A stretch of DNA of 64,000 bases from Ktedonobacter racemifer DSM 44963 (GCF_000178855.1 NZ_ADVG01000004.1:2232001-2296000); one strand, 5' to 3'. Counted from the first letter of the stretch, positions 54,537 to 63,628 are shown. Numbers and translations: made by a program. The notes: a model not told the origin generated them from the sequence alone.

Positions 54537-55784
54537 TCACCTAGTCTCCAGGTATTTCCGGATTACACTCACCGCTTCGCTCACCCCATCCTCCGCTCTA
54601 ATCTTCGCTCCCAGTTCCTCGGCCTTCCCCTGCATCGCGCGATTAGTCGTGGCTTCGGTAATCGCCGCTGCCAGATTTTCGGCTGTCAGTCTCGCTCGGG
54701 GAATCAGCCTGGTGCCTGCCCCTAACGCATGCACGCGCCGCCCCCAGAATGGTTGATCGGACAGCATGGGCACGATCACTGATGGCACCCCTGCCCGCAG
54801 GCTCGCGGCCGTTGTCCCCGCCCCACCGTGATGCACCACCGCCGCCATGCGCGGGAACAGCCAGCTATGCGGAGCATAGTTGAGCAAGAATACGTCTTCT
54901 GGCAGATCCGACGCCCCAATCCCTGCCCACCCACTGAGCAAGATGGCCCGCTTTCCCGTCCGCTTCACGGCATCCAGCAGGAGACGGGTGGTGGCTTCCG
55001 GCTGGCGTTCGCGCATACTGCCGAAACCGATATACACCGGCTTCTCACCCCCGGCCAGGAAATCACGCAATGCTTGGGGCACTTCCCAGCCGCTCTCCTC
55101 ATCAAAGAGATAACCGGTGATATGATGCTGCGGCTGCCAGTCAGCAGGTGGGGGGAGCACCGCAGGGCTGACCAGCAACACCGAGGGCGTGGCCTCGAGC
55201 AGGGCACGATGCTTCACCCAGGTCTGTTTCGGCAGGCCCAGATAGTGCTTGCGAACCTGATTGCCGTACCTACCCATCACCCACCACTGCGACCGCCGTA
55301 CCACCCCACCAGCCCATTGATTGTAGGTCGCAGCCGGCATGGGAAGCCAAGTAGGTCGTTCGGGGAACATGCCCAGGAACTCGGTGGTGGGAATCCAGGG
55401 CTGCAGATTCAGGTGGAGGAAGCGAACGTCCGGTGTTTCCAGAGCACCATTTACCAGCCCCAAGAGCCCTTCGTTCACCAGCACGATATCGCCAGTCTGA
55501 ATCACCTCCGCGATTTCCTTGCCCATCTGAACCATCGTTTGCGTCATCCTGCGCATCCAACGCATCGTCTGCAGTGGTGTGCGGTTGTTAGCCTGCTCAT
55601 CGAGCAACGCTTGCATCTGGAAGCTGAGTCCGGCAAAGACGATCCCTCGGCCTTCGACCCATTCTCGGAAGGACTCCTCGGCGACCAGCACGACCTCATA
55701 GCCGACTTGTTGGAGGGCTTGCCCCAACACGACATTGGGGCGGACATCTCCCCAGGACCCGGTGGCAATCATCACGATACGCAT
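54537..55784 (-). CDS. Glycosyltransferase, GT1 fold (sterol/macrolide glucosyltransferase-like)
   Basis: The 415-residue protein starts MRIVMIATGSWGDVRPNVVL, the typical beginning of GT1 sterol glucosyltransferase-like and vancosaminyl-transferase-like proteins. It has the donor motif VYIGFGSMRER and VVHHGGAGTTAASLRAGVPS near the C-terminus, with His and Gly-rich contacts for the nucleotide sugar. It glycosylates an unknown lipid or antibiotic-like acceptor. The start at 55784 follows GGGGAGAAG; the longer frame has no family similarity. Together with the MFS exporter downstream it may form a resistance or tailoring pair. Confidence 0.88.
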   Translation of the reverse strand: MRIVMIATGSWGDVRPNVVLGQALQQVGYEVVLVAEESFREWVEGRGIVFAGLSFQMQALLDEQANNRTPLQTMRWMRRMTQTMVQMGKEIAEVIQTGDIVLVNEGLLGLVNGALETPDVRFLHLNLQPWIPTTEFLGMFPERPTWLPMPAATYNQWAGGVVRRSQWWVMGRYGNQVRKHYLGLPKQTWVKHRALLEATPSVLLVSPAVLPPPADWQPQHHITGYLFDEESGWEVPQALRDFLAGGEKPVYIGFGSMRERQPEATTRLLLDAVKRTGKRAILLSGWAGIGASDLPEDVFLLNYAPHSWLFPRMAAVVHHGGAGTTAASLRAGVPSVIVPMLSDQPFWGRRVHALGAGTRLIPRARLTAENLAAAITEATTNRAMQGKAEELGAKIRAEDGVSEAVSVIRKYLETR

Positions 55785-55938
55785 GGTGTTCTTCTCCCCA
55801 CGTCTGGCGTGTGTTATAATGCAAATCACTTGATCATCCAGCAAATCCTCTTGGATTTATGCTAGTTTCACAAGCAATATCACTTAATAATTTACCTTGA
55901 TTAACAAGATAAATATACCTTACAGGAAGGTGATCATT

Positions 55939-57036
55939 TTGTCAAGGGATTTACAGGGAAAATCTCCAGAGACGCTCGCCAGATTGACGCGAGAGCTGAG
56001 GCAGTGCTATGGACTGGGCGCATCCTTCTTTCGGGCGGCTGCCACTCGCATCGAGATGACAGACACCGACATCCAGGTCCTCGATCTCCTGGAGAATGGG
56101 GGGGAAGCGTCAGCCGGCCAGCTTGCAGATCTCATGGGACTCACCACCGGAACTTTCACCGGCATCCTCAACCGGTTGGAGAAGGCCGGCCTGATCCAGA
56201 GGACTCGCGACCCTAACGATGGCCGCAGAGTCCTCGTTCAGCTTGCCTCGGACACAGACAGCCGGCATAACCGTGGCCCGCTGTTCGATGCCCTCGGGAA
56301 GGCATGGGAGGACCTTGCGTCGCACTACGACGAGGAGCAGCTCGCCTTCCTCCTCGCGTTTCTGCAACGCAGCAACGAGATCGCTCGGCAGGAAATTGCC
56401 CGGTTGCGAGAAGCGCCAGAGGGCGAGGGAGGGATCTTCTCCGCGCCGCTGGAAGCACATGCTCACGGTCGGCTCGTCTTCGCCTCCGGGATCACTCGGC
56501 TATTCGTGCGTGCGGACGACAACAGCGCCACCCTCTACCAGGCCCGTTTCGAGGGACCGGCGCCCAACGTGAAGACCAAAGATGGGGTGGTCACGATCCG
56601 CTATCCCCGCTATCTGGGGGTGGTGGACTGGAGGCAACGCGCATCCGAAGTGTCCCTCAACGTCGCCATCCCCTGGCAGATCGTGGTCCAGGGCGGGGCA
56701 GCGGACATCACCGCTGAATTAGGTGGTCTCGATCTCGTCGGGCTGGAGGTCAAGGGGGGACTCAGTTCCATCCACCTGGAGCTTCCTGTGCCCTCCAGGG
56801 TCGTTCCCATCCAGATCAGCGGGGGAGCAACAGTGGTGACGATTCGACGTCCGGGAGGGGTTGCGGCCCGCGTCCACCTCAAGGGGTGGGTCTCCGAATT
56901 GCGCTTCGACGATCAAACCTTCAGTCATGTGGGCAACGACGTGCGGCTCCAAAGCTCGGACATGGACCCCACGGCCCCATGCTACGACATCGACGTTGCG
57001 GGCTCCGCCAGCAACGTCACCATTACCGCGGGTTGA
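55939..57036 (+). CDS. MarR-type regulator fused to a beta-rich DUF4097-like domain
   Basis: Residues 1-145 form a MarR winged helix (SRDLQGKSPETLARLTRELR; VLDLLENGGEASAGQLADLM; ILNRLEKAGLIQRTRDPNDGRR). Residues 180-365 are a repeat-like beta-strand domain with short regular strands (TKDGVVTIRYPRYLG, GGLDLVGLEVKGGLSSIHLE, PIQISGGATVVTIRRPGG, NVTITAG), as in DUF4097/adhesin-like beta-helices. That domain is usually found on membrane or envelope proteins; here there is no membrane helix. The TTG at 55939 with AGGAAGG eight bases before is the chosen start. It is divergent from the glycosyltransferase gene and may regulate it. The role of the beta domain is unknown. Confidence 0.8.
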   Translation: MSRDLQGKSPETLARLTRELRQCYGLGASFFRAAATRIEMTDTDIQVLDLLENGGEASAGQLADLMGLTTGTFTGILNRLEKAGLIQRTRDPNDGRRVLVQLASDTDSRHNRGPLFDALGKAWEDLASHYDEEQLAFLLAFLQRSNEIARQEIARLREAPEGEGGIFSAPLEAHAHGRLVFASGITRLFVRADDNSATLYQARFEGPAPNVKTKDGVVTIRYPRYLGVVDWRQRASEVSLNVAIPWQIVVQGGAADITAELGGLDLVGLEVKGGLSSIHLELPVPSRVVPIQISGGATVVTIRRPGGVAARVHLKGWVSELRFDDQTFSHVGNDVRLQSSDMDPTAPCYDIDVAGSASNVTITAG

Positions 57037-57124
57037 CACGAGCAAACGAGCCACCGCTCGATTCAGGGGCATGGAAGCCGTTCATTTTCGGATGCAAGGC
57101 TTCCGCTCAACTCGCAGGAGCTCG

Positions 57125-57147
57125 CTAGTTATATGGTACGTCGTATC
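57125..57147 (-). pseudogene. Last codons of the membrane gene cut by the IS
   Basis: Reading away from the IS, the codons give DVPYN and a stop. Joined to the part at 58611-58976 across one copy of the GTATC target site, they restore the reading frame. Confidence 0.65.
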
Positions 57148-58610
57148 CTGGACTTTGCACATTTTTACTGAAGAGCCTTTTTGACCTCTGCCAGTACACT
57201 GCAAGGAATAGTAGTGTCCGTTGTGCGAGAAAAGGAGGTTTCTTCCAGTGTTCCCACATCCTCTTGCGAGCCTTTTAGCTCCATTCCGAGGAGCTTTCAC
57301 GAGGCCGACCTGGCAAAAGGTCGTGCAACTTATTGAAGGAACGCTCCTGACGCATGGACGCAGGACAGTAACAGCAGCGCTACGAGCGGCAGGACTGCAA
57401 GAAGAAAGGCATTTCAATCTCTTCCACCATGTCCTCAGTCGCGCTCGCTGGTCTCCTCTTCGAATCAGTCGCCTTCTATTGCTGCTGCTCGTTCAGACGT
57501 TTGTTCCCAAAGGGGCAACAGTTGAAATCGTAGCAGATGAAACGTTAGAGCGGCGATGGGGACCACATATTACGAAGTGTGGATACTACCATGACCCTGT
57601 GCGCTCGTCAGAGAAGCAAAAGAGGATCAGTCGTGGTTTGAGGTGGCTTTGCCTGATGCTCATCGTCACCCCTCCGTGGACGAGCCGACCCTGGGCACTT
57701 CCTTTTCTCTGTGTCTTGTTGACTTCCGAGGAGGTCGATATGAGGTTAGGGCGCCGGCATAAAACCGTTCCAGACTGGACTAAACAACTCATGAAGCTCG
57801 TACGCCGATGGTTCCCTGATCGAGCTATCAAGCTTGTTGGTGATGGCGCATATAGTGTTGTAGAGTTGGGAACGGCCTGCCGAAAACAGCAGATCACGCT
57901 CATCGCCCCGTTGCGTTTTGATGCCTGTCTCTATACGCCTCCTCCAACACGTCAACCACGCCAAATGGGGCGACCACGCCTGATAGGCCAACGCCTCCCG
58001 CAGTTTGATCAGGTGCTCTTTGACCCACATACTACCTGGCAGCAAGCCTGGGTCACATGGTATGGACAAGGCAAACGGCGGATCGAATGGTGCAGTGCAA
58101 CGGCACTGTGGTATCGCGGAGGTCAAACGCCTTTACCTATCCGATGGGTTTTGAGCCGTGATCCCGAGGGGAAACACGAGCCACGAGCCTACTTCTCGAC
58201 TGATCAAACCCAATCTGGCCTCTCTATCATCACCGATTTTATGAAACGCTGGTGTGCTGAAGTCACCTTTGAAGAGAGCCGGGCACATTTAGGTGTGGAG
58301 ACACAGCGACAATGGTCAGACAAGGCGATCGAACGGATGACGCCTTGCCTCTTTGGGCTCTACAGCTTGGTCGCGTTTCTTGGTCACCACCACCATCCCA
58401 CAGGGGATATTCCATTCCAACAAACAGCGTGGTACCGAAAGCGCCAGGCGACGTTCGCCGATGTGCTTGCTGTTGTGCGGCGTCATCTGTGGAATGATTT
58501 CCGTTATTCGACATTGCCCCAAAACCCTAATGTCATTTTACTTCCGCGCTCAGACCTCTCTCGCTTCGCTGATATCGTCTGTTCCTCAGCTTAAAATGTG
58601 CAAAGTCCAG
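57148..58610 (+). mobile_element. Intact insertion sequence with 5-bp target duplication
   Basis: The ends CTGGACTTTGCACATTTT (57148-57165) and its complement (58593-58610) are an 18-bp inverted repeat. GTATC flanks both sides (57143-57147 and 58611-58615). The element of 1463 bp holds a single transposase gene. It sits inside the 3' end of a small membrane-protein gene. Confidence 0.88.
57248..58594 (+). CDS. DDE transposase, IS701/IS4-like
   Basis: The 448-residue transposase has a basic N-terminal helical region (RPTWQKVVQLIEGTLLTHG), a first catalytic Asp in TVEIVADETLERRWG, a second in IKLVGDGAYSVVELG and a Glu-bearing region near RWCAEVTFEESRAHLGVETQ. This spacing fits the DDE_5/IS701-type group. 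The GTG at 57248 follows AAAGGAGG and is preferred over the GTG at 57221. The gene fills the element and shows no frameshift, so it may be active. Confidence 0.85.
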   Translation: MFPHPLASLLAPFRGAFTRPTWQKVVQLIEGTLLTHGRRTVTAALRAAGLQEERHFNLFHHVLSRARWSPLRISRLLLLLLVQTFVPKGATVEIVADETLERRWGPHITKCGYYHDPVRSSEKQKRISRGLRWLCLMLIVTPPWTSRPWALPFLCVLLTSEEVDMRLGRRHKTVPDWTKQLMKLVRRWFPDRAIKLVGDGAYSVVELGTACRKQQITLIAPLRFDACLYTPPPTRQPRQMGRPRLIGQRLPQFDQVLFDPHTTWQQAWVTWYGQGKRRIEWCSATALWYRGGQTPLPIRWVLSRDPEGKHEPRAYFSTDQTQSGLSIITDFMKRWCAEVTFEESRAHLGVETQRQWSDKAIERMTPCLFGLYSLVAFLGHHHHPTGDIPFQQTAWYRKRQATFADVLAVVRRHLWNDFRYSTLPQNPNVILLPRSDLSRFADIVCSSA

Positions 58611-58976
58611 GTATCTTTTCGTCAAAAAAACACCGAAAGGCCTATTATAAAATTGTAGCCAGCTAGTAACATTCCAGATAATGGTAGCAAACAGGGAGAC
58701 AATAAGTGTAGTTGTCAGCACAGATGCGTAATGAAGAGCACGGCGAAGCTCTGATCCCTGTAGCTCATCAGTTCCGACCGCAAGCAAGAGAGCACCAAAC
58801 CCCAAGAAAGGAAACACGCTAGCTACGATATTGTAAAGAACCTCTTGAACGCTTGGCAAAGCGTCGTAAGAATACTCGACAAAACCAAGAACAATACTTC
58901 CTGTAAAGAAAGGGGTCAGCGCATCCAAACCTGAAAACTGTACGCTAAGCTCTGTTCTATAGCTATCTTCAGCCAC
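58611..58976 (-). pseudogene. Small membrane protein, interrupted five codons before its end
   Basis: The frame begins GTG at 58976 (MAEDSYRTELSVQFSGLDAL) and has three hydrophobic stretches (FFTGSIVLGFV, IVASVFPFLGFGALLLAVG, VLTTTLIVSLFATIIW). After FLTKRY it runs into the IS. The original protein of about 126 residues would continue with DVPYN. As the loss is only five residues, the read-through protein may still work. The function is unknown. Confidence 0.65.
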
Positions 58977-59305
58977 GCTTCATATCTAACCGCATGAGGA
59001 GCGATGCTATAGATGGGGTCATTGCATTATCCTCTGCTTTTTGTATGCGAAGCAAAAAAGTAGAACTACCAGGCCCTGCGTTAAGATAGCGAGACGGCAG
59101 CCGCAAAGTGGATAAGTGCGGCACAGTTTTGAATGGCAAGCGCCTCCCATCTTCTCAAGAGTACCATTGTGCAATGGAACATATTCCATTTCTTATGGTG
59201 TCCGAAAGAATACACAGACGGACAACACAAAGAAGGTTGTCTGAGTCTAGAGAAGACTCATATCGTTGATCGTCTATCTCATTTCGTAGAAGGAGCGAGG
59301 TTTCA
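58977..59305. other. Intergenic stretch without a recognised gene
   Basis: The 329 bases hold no protein-like frame of note. The ribosome site AAGGAG of the next gene lies at its end. I see no clear repeat or strong hairpin. Confidence 0.4.
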
Positions 59306-59734
59306 ATGGACACTTCAAAGCAAAAGTTCATTTCACACTTCTTGTTCGTCGGAGAACAATGCGGCAAAGCTGAAGAAGCTATTACATTCTACATGTCCTT
59401 GTTCAAGAATTCACGCCTCTTGCATATCGAACGGTGGAGCGAGGGCGAAGATAAAGAAGAGGCAGCAGGAACCGTCAAGCTTGCCAGGTTCTCTCTCAAT
59501 GGACAGGAATTTCAAGCCCAGGATAGCGGCAGACAACATGCTTTTACCTTCACCCCGGCTCTGTCGATATTTGTACAATGCGAAACAGAACCAGAAATCG
59601 ATGGGTTGTTTCAAAAGCTTTCTGAAGGCGGCACGGTTTTCATGCCTCTTGATAGATATCCGTTCAGCGAAAAGTTTGGTTGGATTGCAGACAAATACGG
59701 GGTTTCATGGCAATTGAACCTGCAAGGAAATTAA
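59306..59734 (+). CDS. PhnB-like VOC family protein
   Basis: The 142-residue protein belongs to the PhnB/3-demethylubiquinone-9 methyltransferase-like branch of the VOC fold: KFISHFLFVGEQCGKAEEAI, then FYMSLFKNSRLLHIERW, then LSIFVQCETEPEIDGLFQKL and a C-terminal FGWIADKYGVSWQLNL. These proteins are cytoplasmic, and their substrates are mostly unknown. AAGGAG lies 11 bases before the ATG. It stands alone. Confidence 0.88.
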   Translation: MDTSKQKFISHFLFVGEQCGKAEEAITFYMSLFKNSRLLHIERWSEGEDKEEAAGTVKLARFSLNGQEFQAQDSGRQHAFTFTPALSIFVQCETEPEIDGLFQKLSEGGTVFMPLDRYPFSEKFGWIADKYGVSWQLNLQGN

Positions 59735-59782
59735 CTCTTTCGTCTGGTTCTTTGGTCGCTGCGAGAAACCAAACGATCATCA

Positions 59783-59816
59783 AACTGGACCGATAATCTA
59801 CATTATCGGTCCAGTT
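59783..59816. terminator. Hairpin with CCGATAAT core, first of two
   Basis: AACTGGACCGATAAT pairs exactly with ATTATCGGTCCAGTT around a 4-base loop, 49 bases after the VOC gene. It has no T-tract and shares TTATCGG with the next hairpin. Confidence 0.5.
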
Positions 59817-59834
59817 CTGGCCAGAATCTCGGTG

Positions 59835-59882
59835 TTATCGGCAGAGTTGACCATTTTATTGCGCAAAAAACTCTGCCGATAA
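59835..59882. repeat. Inverted repeat with TTATCGG core, second of two
   Basis: TTATCGGCAGAGTT pairs exactly with AACTCTGCCGATAA across a 20-base loop. Together with the preceding hairpin it yields four TTATCGG half sites in 100 bases, which could be regulator sites as well as transcript ends. Confidence 0.45.
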
Positions 59883-60010
59883 TGTAACTGTGCCGGACTT
59901 ATCTACTTTGCGGCTAGAGGGCTTCTTCCTTAACTCAGAGCCTACCAACGGGAAAACGGTTTGCTCACGAGAAAACTCGTCGCAGAATCCTTAGCGTACT
60001 CTTTTCAGGT

Positions 60011-60364
60011 TTGGATACGCTGACCCCTATGACCCTGCAGGCAAGTGGGTGTATAGCAAAGGCGAGCGCCAGCTGCGCCAAGCAAGGTGTCGAGTTCTGG
60101 AGCTATGGAGAGATCCAGGAGGCCAGCACTGGTATCAATCTTCTGTACAAAAGCATGAATTCTAACATCATGGCCGAGTATTGCAGTGCTCATGAAACCT
60201 ACCTTATCTTACCAGATGAGGAGTACGACGCGACCACAGGCACCGTAAAAGAGGCAGGGCAGTACACATACACAGTTGTGCCAACGCCAGAAGATGACAG
60301 CCTTGATCTGCCCAGCAACCCATTTGAGAGTGACCTAGAAGAGCTTGGCGACCACCCATTTTAG
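60011..60364 (+). CDS. Hypothetical acidic small protein
   Basis: The 117-codon frame starts with TTG at 60011. Its last 69 residues (from ATG 60156, MNSNIMAEYC... ending SDLEELGDHPF) are acidic and protein-like. The first part is uncertain: another frame in 60014-60164 reads YADPYDPAGKWVYSKGERQL and looks as natural, but has no start. Perhaps two overlapping genes or a frameshift are present. No family is recognised. It precedes another acidic unknown protein. Confidence 0.4.
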   Translation: MDTLTPMTLQASGCIAKASASCAKQGVEFWSYGEIQEASTGINLLYKSMNSNIMAEYCSAHETYLILPDEEYDATTGTVKEAGQYTYTVVPTPEDDSLDLPSNPFESDLEELGDHPF

Positions 60365-60504
60365 TGCAGGAAAGCAAAGTAGCGTATACTAGAGGCATCA
60401 CGTTAGAAGCACCAGGAACGGGCAAAGGTAGCACGAGCCCGCCCTGGTGAGATCGGAAAAGAGCAACGCTCTTGCTCATATGATAACAGAAAGAGGCTAT
60501 CACT

Positions 60505-61113
60505 ATGGCTGTTAAGCAGAAGATAGACAGTACAATTGCACACCGCCAGGCGGGTATGATTGCGGCTTTTATGTGGCAGGATGAAGCCAACGAGGGGAAC
60601 CTGGACGCTAAAGAGGTTGGAGTTGATTATACCTTTATTGTAGGCACCTTGCCCGACGAGGTGAACGGCTCGCCTGTTTACTTGGTACACGTCCAGGGCA
60701 CCGCTACCAGCACATTCGGCTATTCCTATCCCATCGAGAAAACGCTCAAGGTCTACATCCCCGATCGTGAGGACGATGAAGATAGAGAGCCAGTAGCTGT
60801 AGAGGCCACAGAGGAAGAGGAAAATGCGTGCGAACAACACGGGCGCGCCCTGGCTTGCAAAGAGTACGGCGAGCTAATGCATATCGTTGATACTGGAGCC
60901 TATACCGAATCATCCATAGACGGCTCGTACTGGTATCCAGATGAAGACGGCCAGAACATCAGCCATCGCATTGGAGAGCTGGACTGGATGGGCCTCTCTG
61001 TTGGCGAACACTTTGCGAAGCAGGAAGATGGAACATACAAGCTGGAGCCTGCCACCCAGGAGGAAATAGACGCCTTCGAAAAGGCCAAAGCAGAGGCAGA
61101 CGAAGAAGAGTAA
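60505..61113 (+). CDS. Hypothetical acidic protein
   Basis: This 202-residue soluble protein starts MAVKQKIDSTIAHRQAGMIA and is rich in Asp and Glu, above all in DREDDEDREPVAVEATEEEE and in the tail AKAEADEEE. A middle part (VGVDYTFIVGTLPDEVNGSP, TSTFGYSYPIEKTLKVYIP) suggests a beta-rich fold. An AGAGG site lies upstream. It resembles no family I know; acidic proteins of this kind are frequent in phage- or plasmid-derived regions. Confidence 0.6.
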   Translation: MAVKQKIDSTIAHRQAGMIAAFMWQDEANEGNLDAKEVGVDYTFIVGTLPDEVNGSPVYLVHVQGTATSTFGYSYPIEKTLKVYIPDREDDEDREPVAVEATEEEENACEQHGRALACKEYGELMHIVDTGAYTESSIDGSYWYPDEDGQNISHRIGELDWMGLSVGEHFAKQEDGTYKLEPATQEEIDAFEKAKAEADEEE

Positions 61114-61140
61114 CCCACCACATCACACAAGGAGGGATTT

Positions 61141-61302
61141 ATGACAGAGAAGAAAGATACCTCAGGATTGTTTAGATTGAACCTTGGGCAGATACGAGCG
61201 GAATTGAAAGATATGGAGCTTAATGATTGCCGCGTCCTGATTGTCCTTATGGCTACTGAAATAGGCCCATTTCCAACGTTCGTGCTACCAGGGGCAAGAT
61301 AG
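61141..61302 (+). CDS. Small hypothetical protein
   Basis: The 53-residue frame begins with ATG at 61141, seven bases after AAGGAGG. It reads MTEKKDTSGLFRLNLGQIRA and ends TEIGPFPTFVLPGAR. It lies 27 bases after the acidic protein gene and is probably co-transcribed with it. No motif is recognised. The strong ribosome site is the main support. Confidence 0.55.
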   Translation: MTEKKDTSGLFRLNLGQIRAELKDMELNDCRVLIVLMATEIGPFPTFVLPGAR

Positions 61303-61472
61303 CAATATTGCTGGAGACGGTTCAGATTTTCAATACAAAAAAACTTGAGGGTTTATTAGGCCCATCGGTGAGATTCTAACGAAAAAAGTAAGCCATTAGC
61401 TTTTTCATGCCATGAATTTATGATAAGGCTCGTTTTCCTTCTTGGCTCAAAATATTAAGGTTTTATCGGATT

Positions 61473-63620
61473 TTACCGAGATCGCGATTGACGACGTTTC
61501 TTTCGTTTCTTTGAAAACCTCTGATGTGGTCCTATTTGTCTTTCTTGTCTCGGCGATGCCATGATTTCTCGAGCTAATTGTGTTTCATTCCCTACTGGGT
61601 ATGTAAATTCTTCAGAAAGTGGCGTTGTAGAGTGTCCAGAGAAATAATCTTGGAGAAGGTTATGGATGAATTTATATCCTCCTCCCACTTTGTCAAGCAA
61701 GATACGCTCTGCTGCGTGGTCAAGAAAGCTGGTAGCATTTAAAGGCATCTTTCCTTCAAACTGGAGGAACACACGTAGGATGTAATGTTGTATACATGCG
61801 AGTCCACCATACTTCAGTCCAGAAGCCAAAGCAGCACATATTCCAAAAACCAATCCAATGAATAGGGGATTGATAATTAGTTGGGGCGAACTATCGAGTC
61901 CAGGGATAAGCCTATCCCACAACCATGTCATAACAGTCGTATCCACGACTGCTATCGAGCCACAAGCGATAGCCCAAATCAAACTATGGTAAAATGAGCG
62001 CCGTATTCCTTGATTCGGCCTTACACGCTGATTTTTCTCTAATAAGCTGCTTGACCACCCACCCGCTAACCCGACTGTTATTGCAAAGCTCAGTGATACC
62101 ACTAGTGGAAGTCCCAATCCTGCAATAAAACCAATAAGGTATTCCTTCGCTAGACCTTCATTGATATGAAATCCCATTCTCATCCCTACGAGAAATAAGT
62201 CGATAAATATAGTAATGTTAAAAATTTTTGTTATAAGGCGTATATTGTTGCCTATATTCTCCCATGCATGTCTCCAAGACCAATGGCCTACTTCTGTAGG
62301 CTGTATTATTGAGTTTTGTTTCAGGTGTTTTCCAAGAACAAATCCCACTATGGGCCCAGTAAACAAACCATATCCAATAATGCCAATGATCACTCTAAGG
62401 AGCAATCCGAGGCTAGGTGCGGTGATGAGAAAGCCTCCTAACGCACCCACAAAACCGAGGAACAGTGTACTTCCATGTATGATCACTCTATGGGCACGAC
62501 GTGCATGTTCTTCTGTCAGCCAATCGAATTGTATATGCTCGATAAAAAACTCCTCTTGATGGGTTTGCTTCATATATTTTGCTAGTTGCTGTAGCGACTG
62601 CACGGTTTTCTCTTCTGAATAGCGGGCTATACCTCCTCGTTTAAACATTTGTTGAATATACGTTAAAAATATCTTTTGCCGACGTTCCTCCAGTGTTCCC
62701 GTCAATACATCTTGTTCGATGGATACGTCTTGGTAAGCTGACATAAAAACACTTAACATCAATGGAGTCGTCAGTAATTCTTGTAAAATCGGATCATGGT
62801 GTAAGGTATCCTGCACTATTGTAAACAATCCTCTCCTTTGAGAGAGATGTGTGAGGACTTGCTGTAAAGCAAGCGGTTGAATTGTTATTATCCTCTGAAT
62901 GTCAAGTTGAACTTTTTGGTGCAGGTAGTCTGTTAAGCGACTGCATATGACAATGGATACAAAACCTTGTTGTCGTAGATACGCATTAATAGCCTGTATA
63001 CACTCCTGACGGACCCTGACAGCCAATTGATCAAAGCCATCAAGCAGCACAACCAGACTGTTATTCCTGATCCAAACTTGAGCCACTTTTTCTTGAACGC
63101 GATATTTATCATGGAGTTCCTCAACAAGCCATTCAGCAAGAGACCTTCGCTTCTTTCCCCACGACCGCAAATCAAAAATAACGGGTATGGGATGAGAATC
63201 GTCTTGTACAGCCTTATCAAGGAGGTTGCGGGCAAGTTCCAAGAGCAAAATGGTTTTACCTGTTCCTGGTTCTCCCAGAATGAGGAGTTGCCCTCCAGAT
63301 TGATCATAAACTTGCGCTATAGATAACCCTGTAGGAAGAGGGAGCAAAGGTTTGTTGGATTCTTGCACAACAGATTTCCAGGGATTTACTTCTTCATTGA
63401 GTTGATAGTGAAACGCAACAGAAATTCTGTCCATTTCATGGAATGCACGGTCGAGAATGGGATCAACTCTCCATACCTGTACTCTCTTAAGCATCTCTCG
63501 TCTATTGTATCGTTGTTCTGCTTCGTTCAAAGAAGGGATGACTGTTTGATGCAAATTGATATCGCGAACTGCGTTGTATTGGTTCTCGACACGCTGCTTG
63601 CGCTGATCAAACTTTGTCAT
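61473..63620 (-). CDS. NACHT-domain ATPase with C-terminal membrane segments
   Basis: The 715-residue protein has a short N-terminal motif (FDQRKQRVENQYNAVRDIN), then a NACHT P-loop ATPase: Walker A LLILGEPGTGKTILLLELA at 113-131, Walker B NSLVVLLDGFDQL at 187-199 and the sensor region VSIVICSRLTDYL. A helical region follows, then about six hydrophobic segments (390-600), for example GSTLFLGFVGALGGFLI and ISIAVVDTTVM-like stretches, and a C-terminal KFIHNLLQDYFSG. NACHT proteins are NLR-like signalling ATPases; many bacterial ones take part in antiphage immunity. The upstream partner gene ends 8 bases away and its product begins with the same motif. Confidence 0.85.
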   Translation of the reverse strand: MTKFDQRKQRVENQYNAVRDINLHQTVIPSLNEAEQRYNRREMLKRVQVWRVDPILDRAFHEMDRISVAFHYQLNEEVNPWKSVVQESNKPLLPLPTGLSIAQVYDQSGGQLLILGEPGTGKTILLLELARNLLDKAVQDDSHPIPVIFDLRSWGKKRRSLAEWLVEELHDKYRVQEKVAQVWIRNNSLVVLLDGFDQLAVRVRQECIQAINAYLRQQGFVSIVICSRLTDYLHQKVQLDIQRIITIQPLALQQVLTHLSQRRGLFTIVQDTLHHDPILQELLTTPLMLSVFMSAYQDVSIEQDVLTGTLEERRQKIFLTYIQQMFKRGGIARYSEEKTVQSLQQLAKYMKQTHQEEFFIEHIQFDWLTEEHARRAHRVIIHGSTLFLGFVGALGGFLITAPSLGLLLRVIIGIIGYGLFTGPIVGFVLGKHLKQNSIIQPTEVGHWSWRHAWENIGNNIRLITKIFNITIFIDLFLVGMRMGFHINEGLAKEYLIGFIAGLGLPLVVSLSFAITVGLAGGWSSSLLEKNQRVRPNQGIRRSFYHSLIWAIACGSIAVVDTTVMTWLWDRLIPGLDSSPQLIINPLFIGLVFGICAALASGLKYGGLACIQHYILRVFLQFEGKMPLNATSFLDHAAERILLDKVGGGYKFIHNLLQDYFSGHSTTPLSEEFTYPVGNETQLAREIMASPRQERQIGPHQRFSKKRKKRRQSRSR

Positions 63621-63628
63621 GCAACACC

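Noticed and set aside
54828..55865. Plus-strand frame of 345 codons opposite the second glycosyltransferase
   Set aside because: The opposite strand carries clear GT1 motifs; this frame has a biased, repeat-like composition without motifs.
57905..57935. Sequence similar to the Tn5 mosaic end (GATGCCTGTCTCTATACG)
   Set aside because: Only the first part matches, and the stretch is in an unbroken transposase reading frame.
60450..60464. AGATCGGAAAAGAGC resembles the common Illumina adapter start
   Set aside because: It has two additional A residues compared with the adapter, and nothing else of the adapter follows. It is part of a small local hairpin (GAGCAA/TTGCTC).
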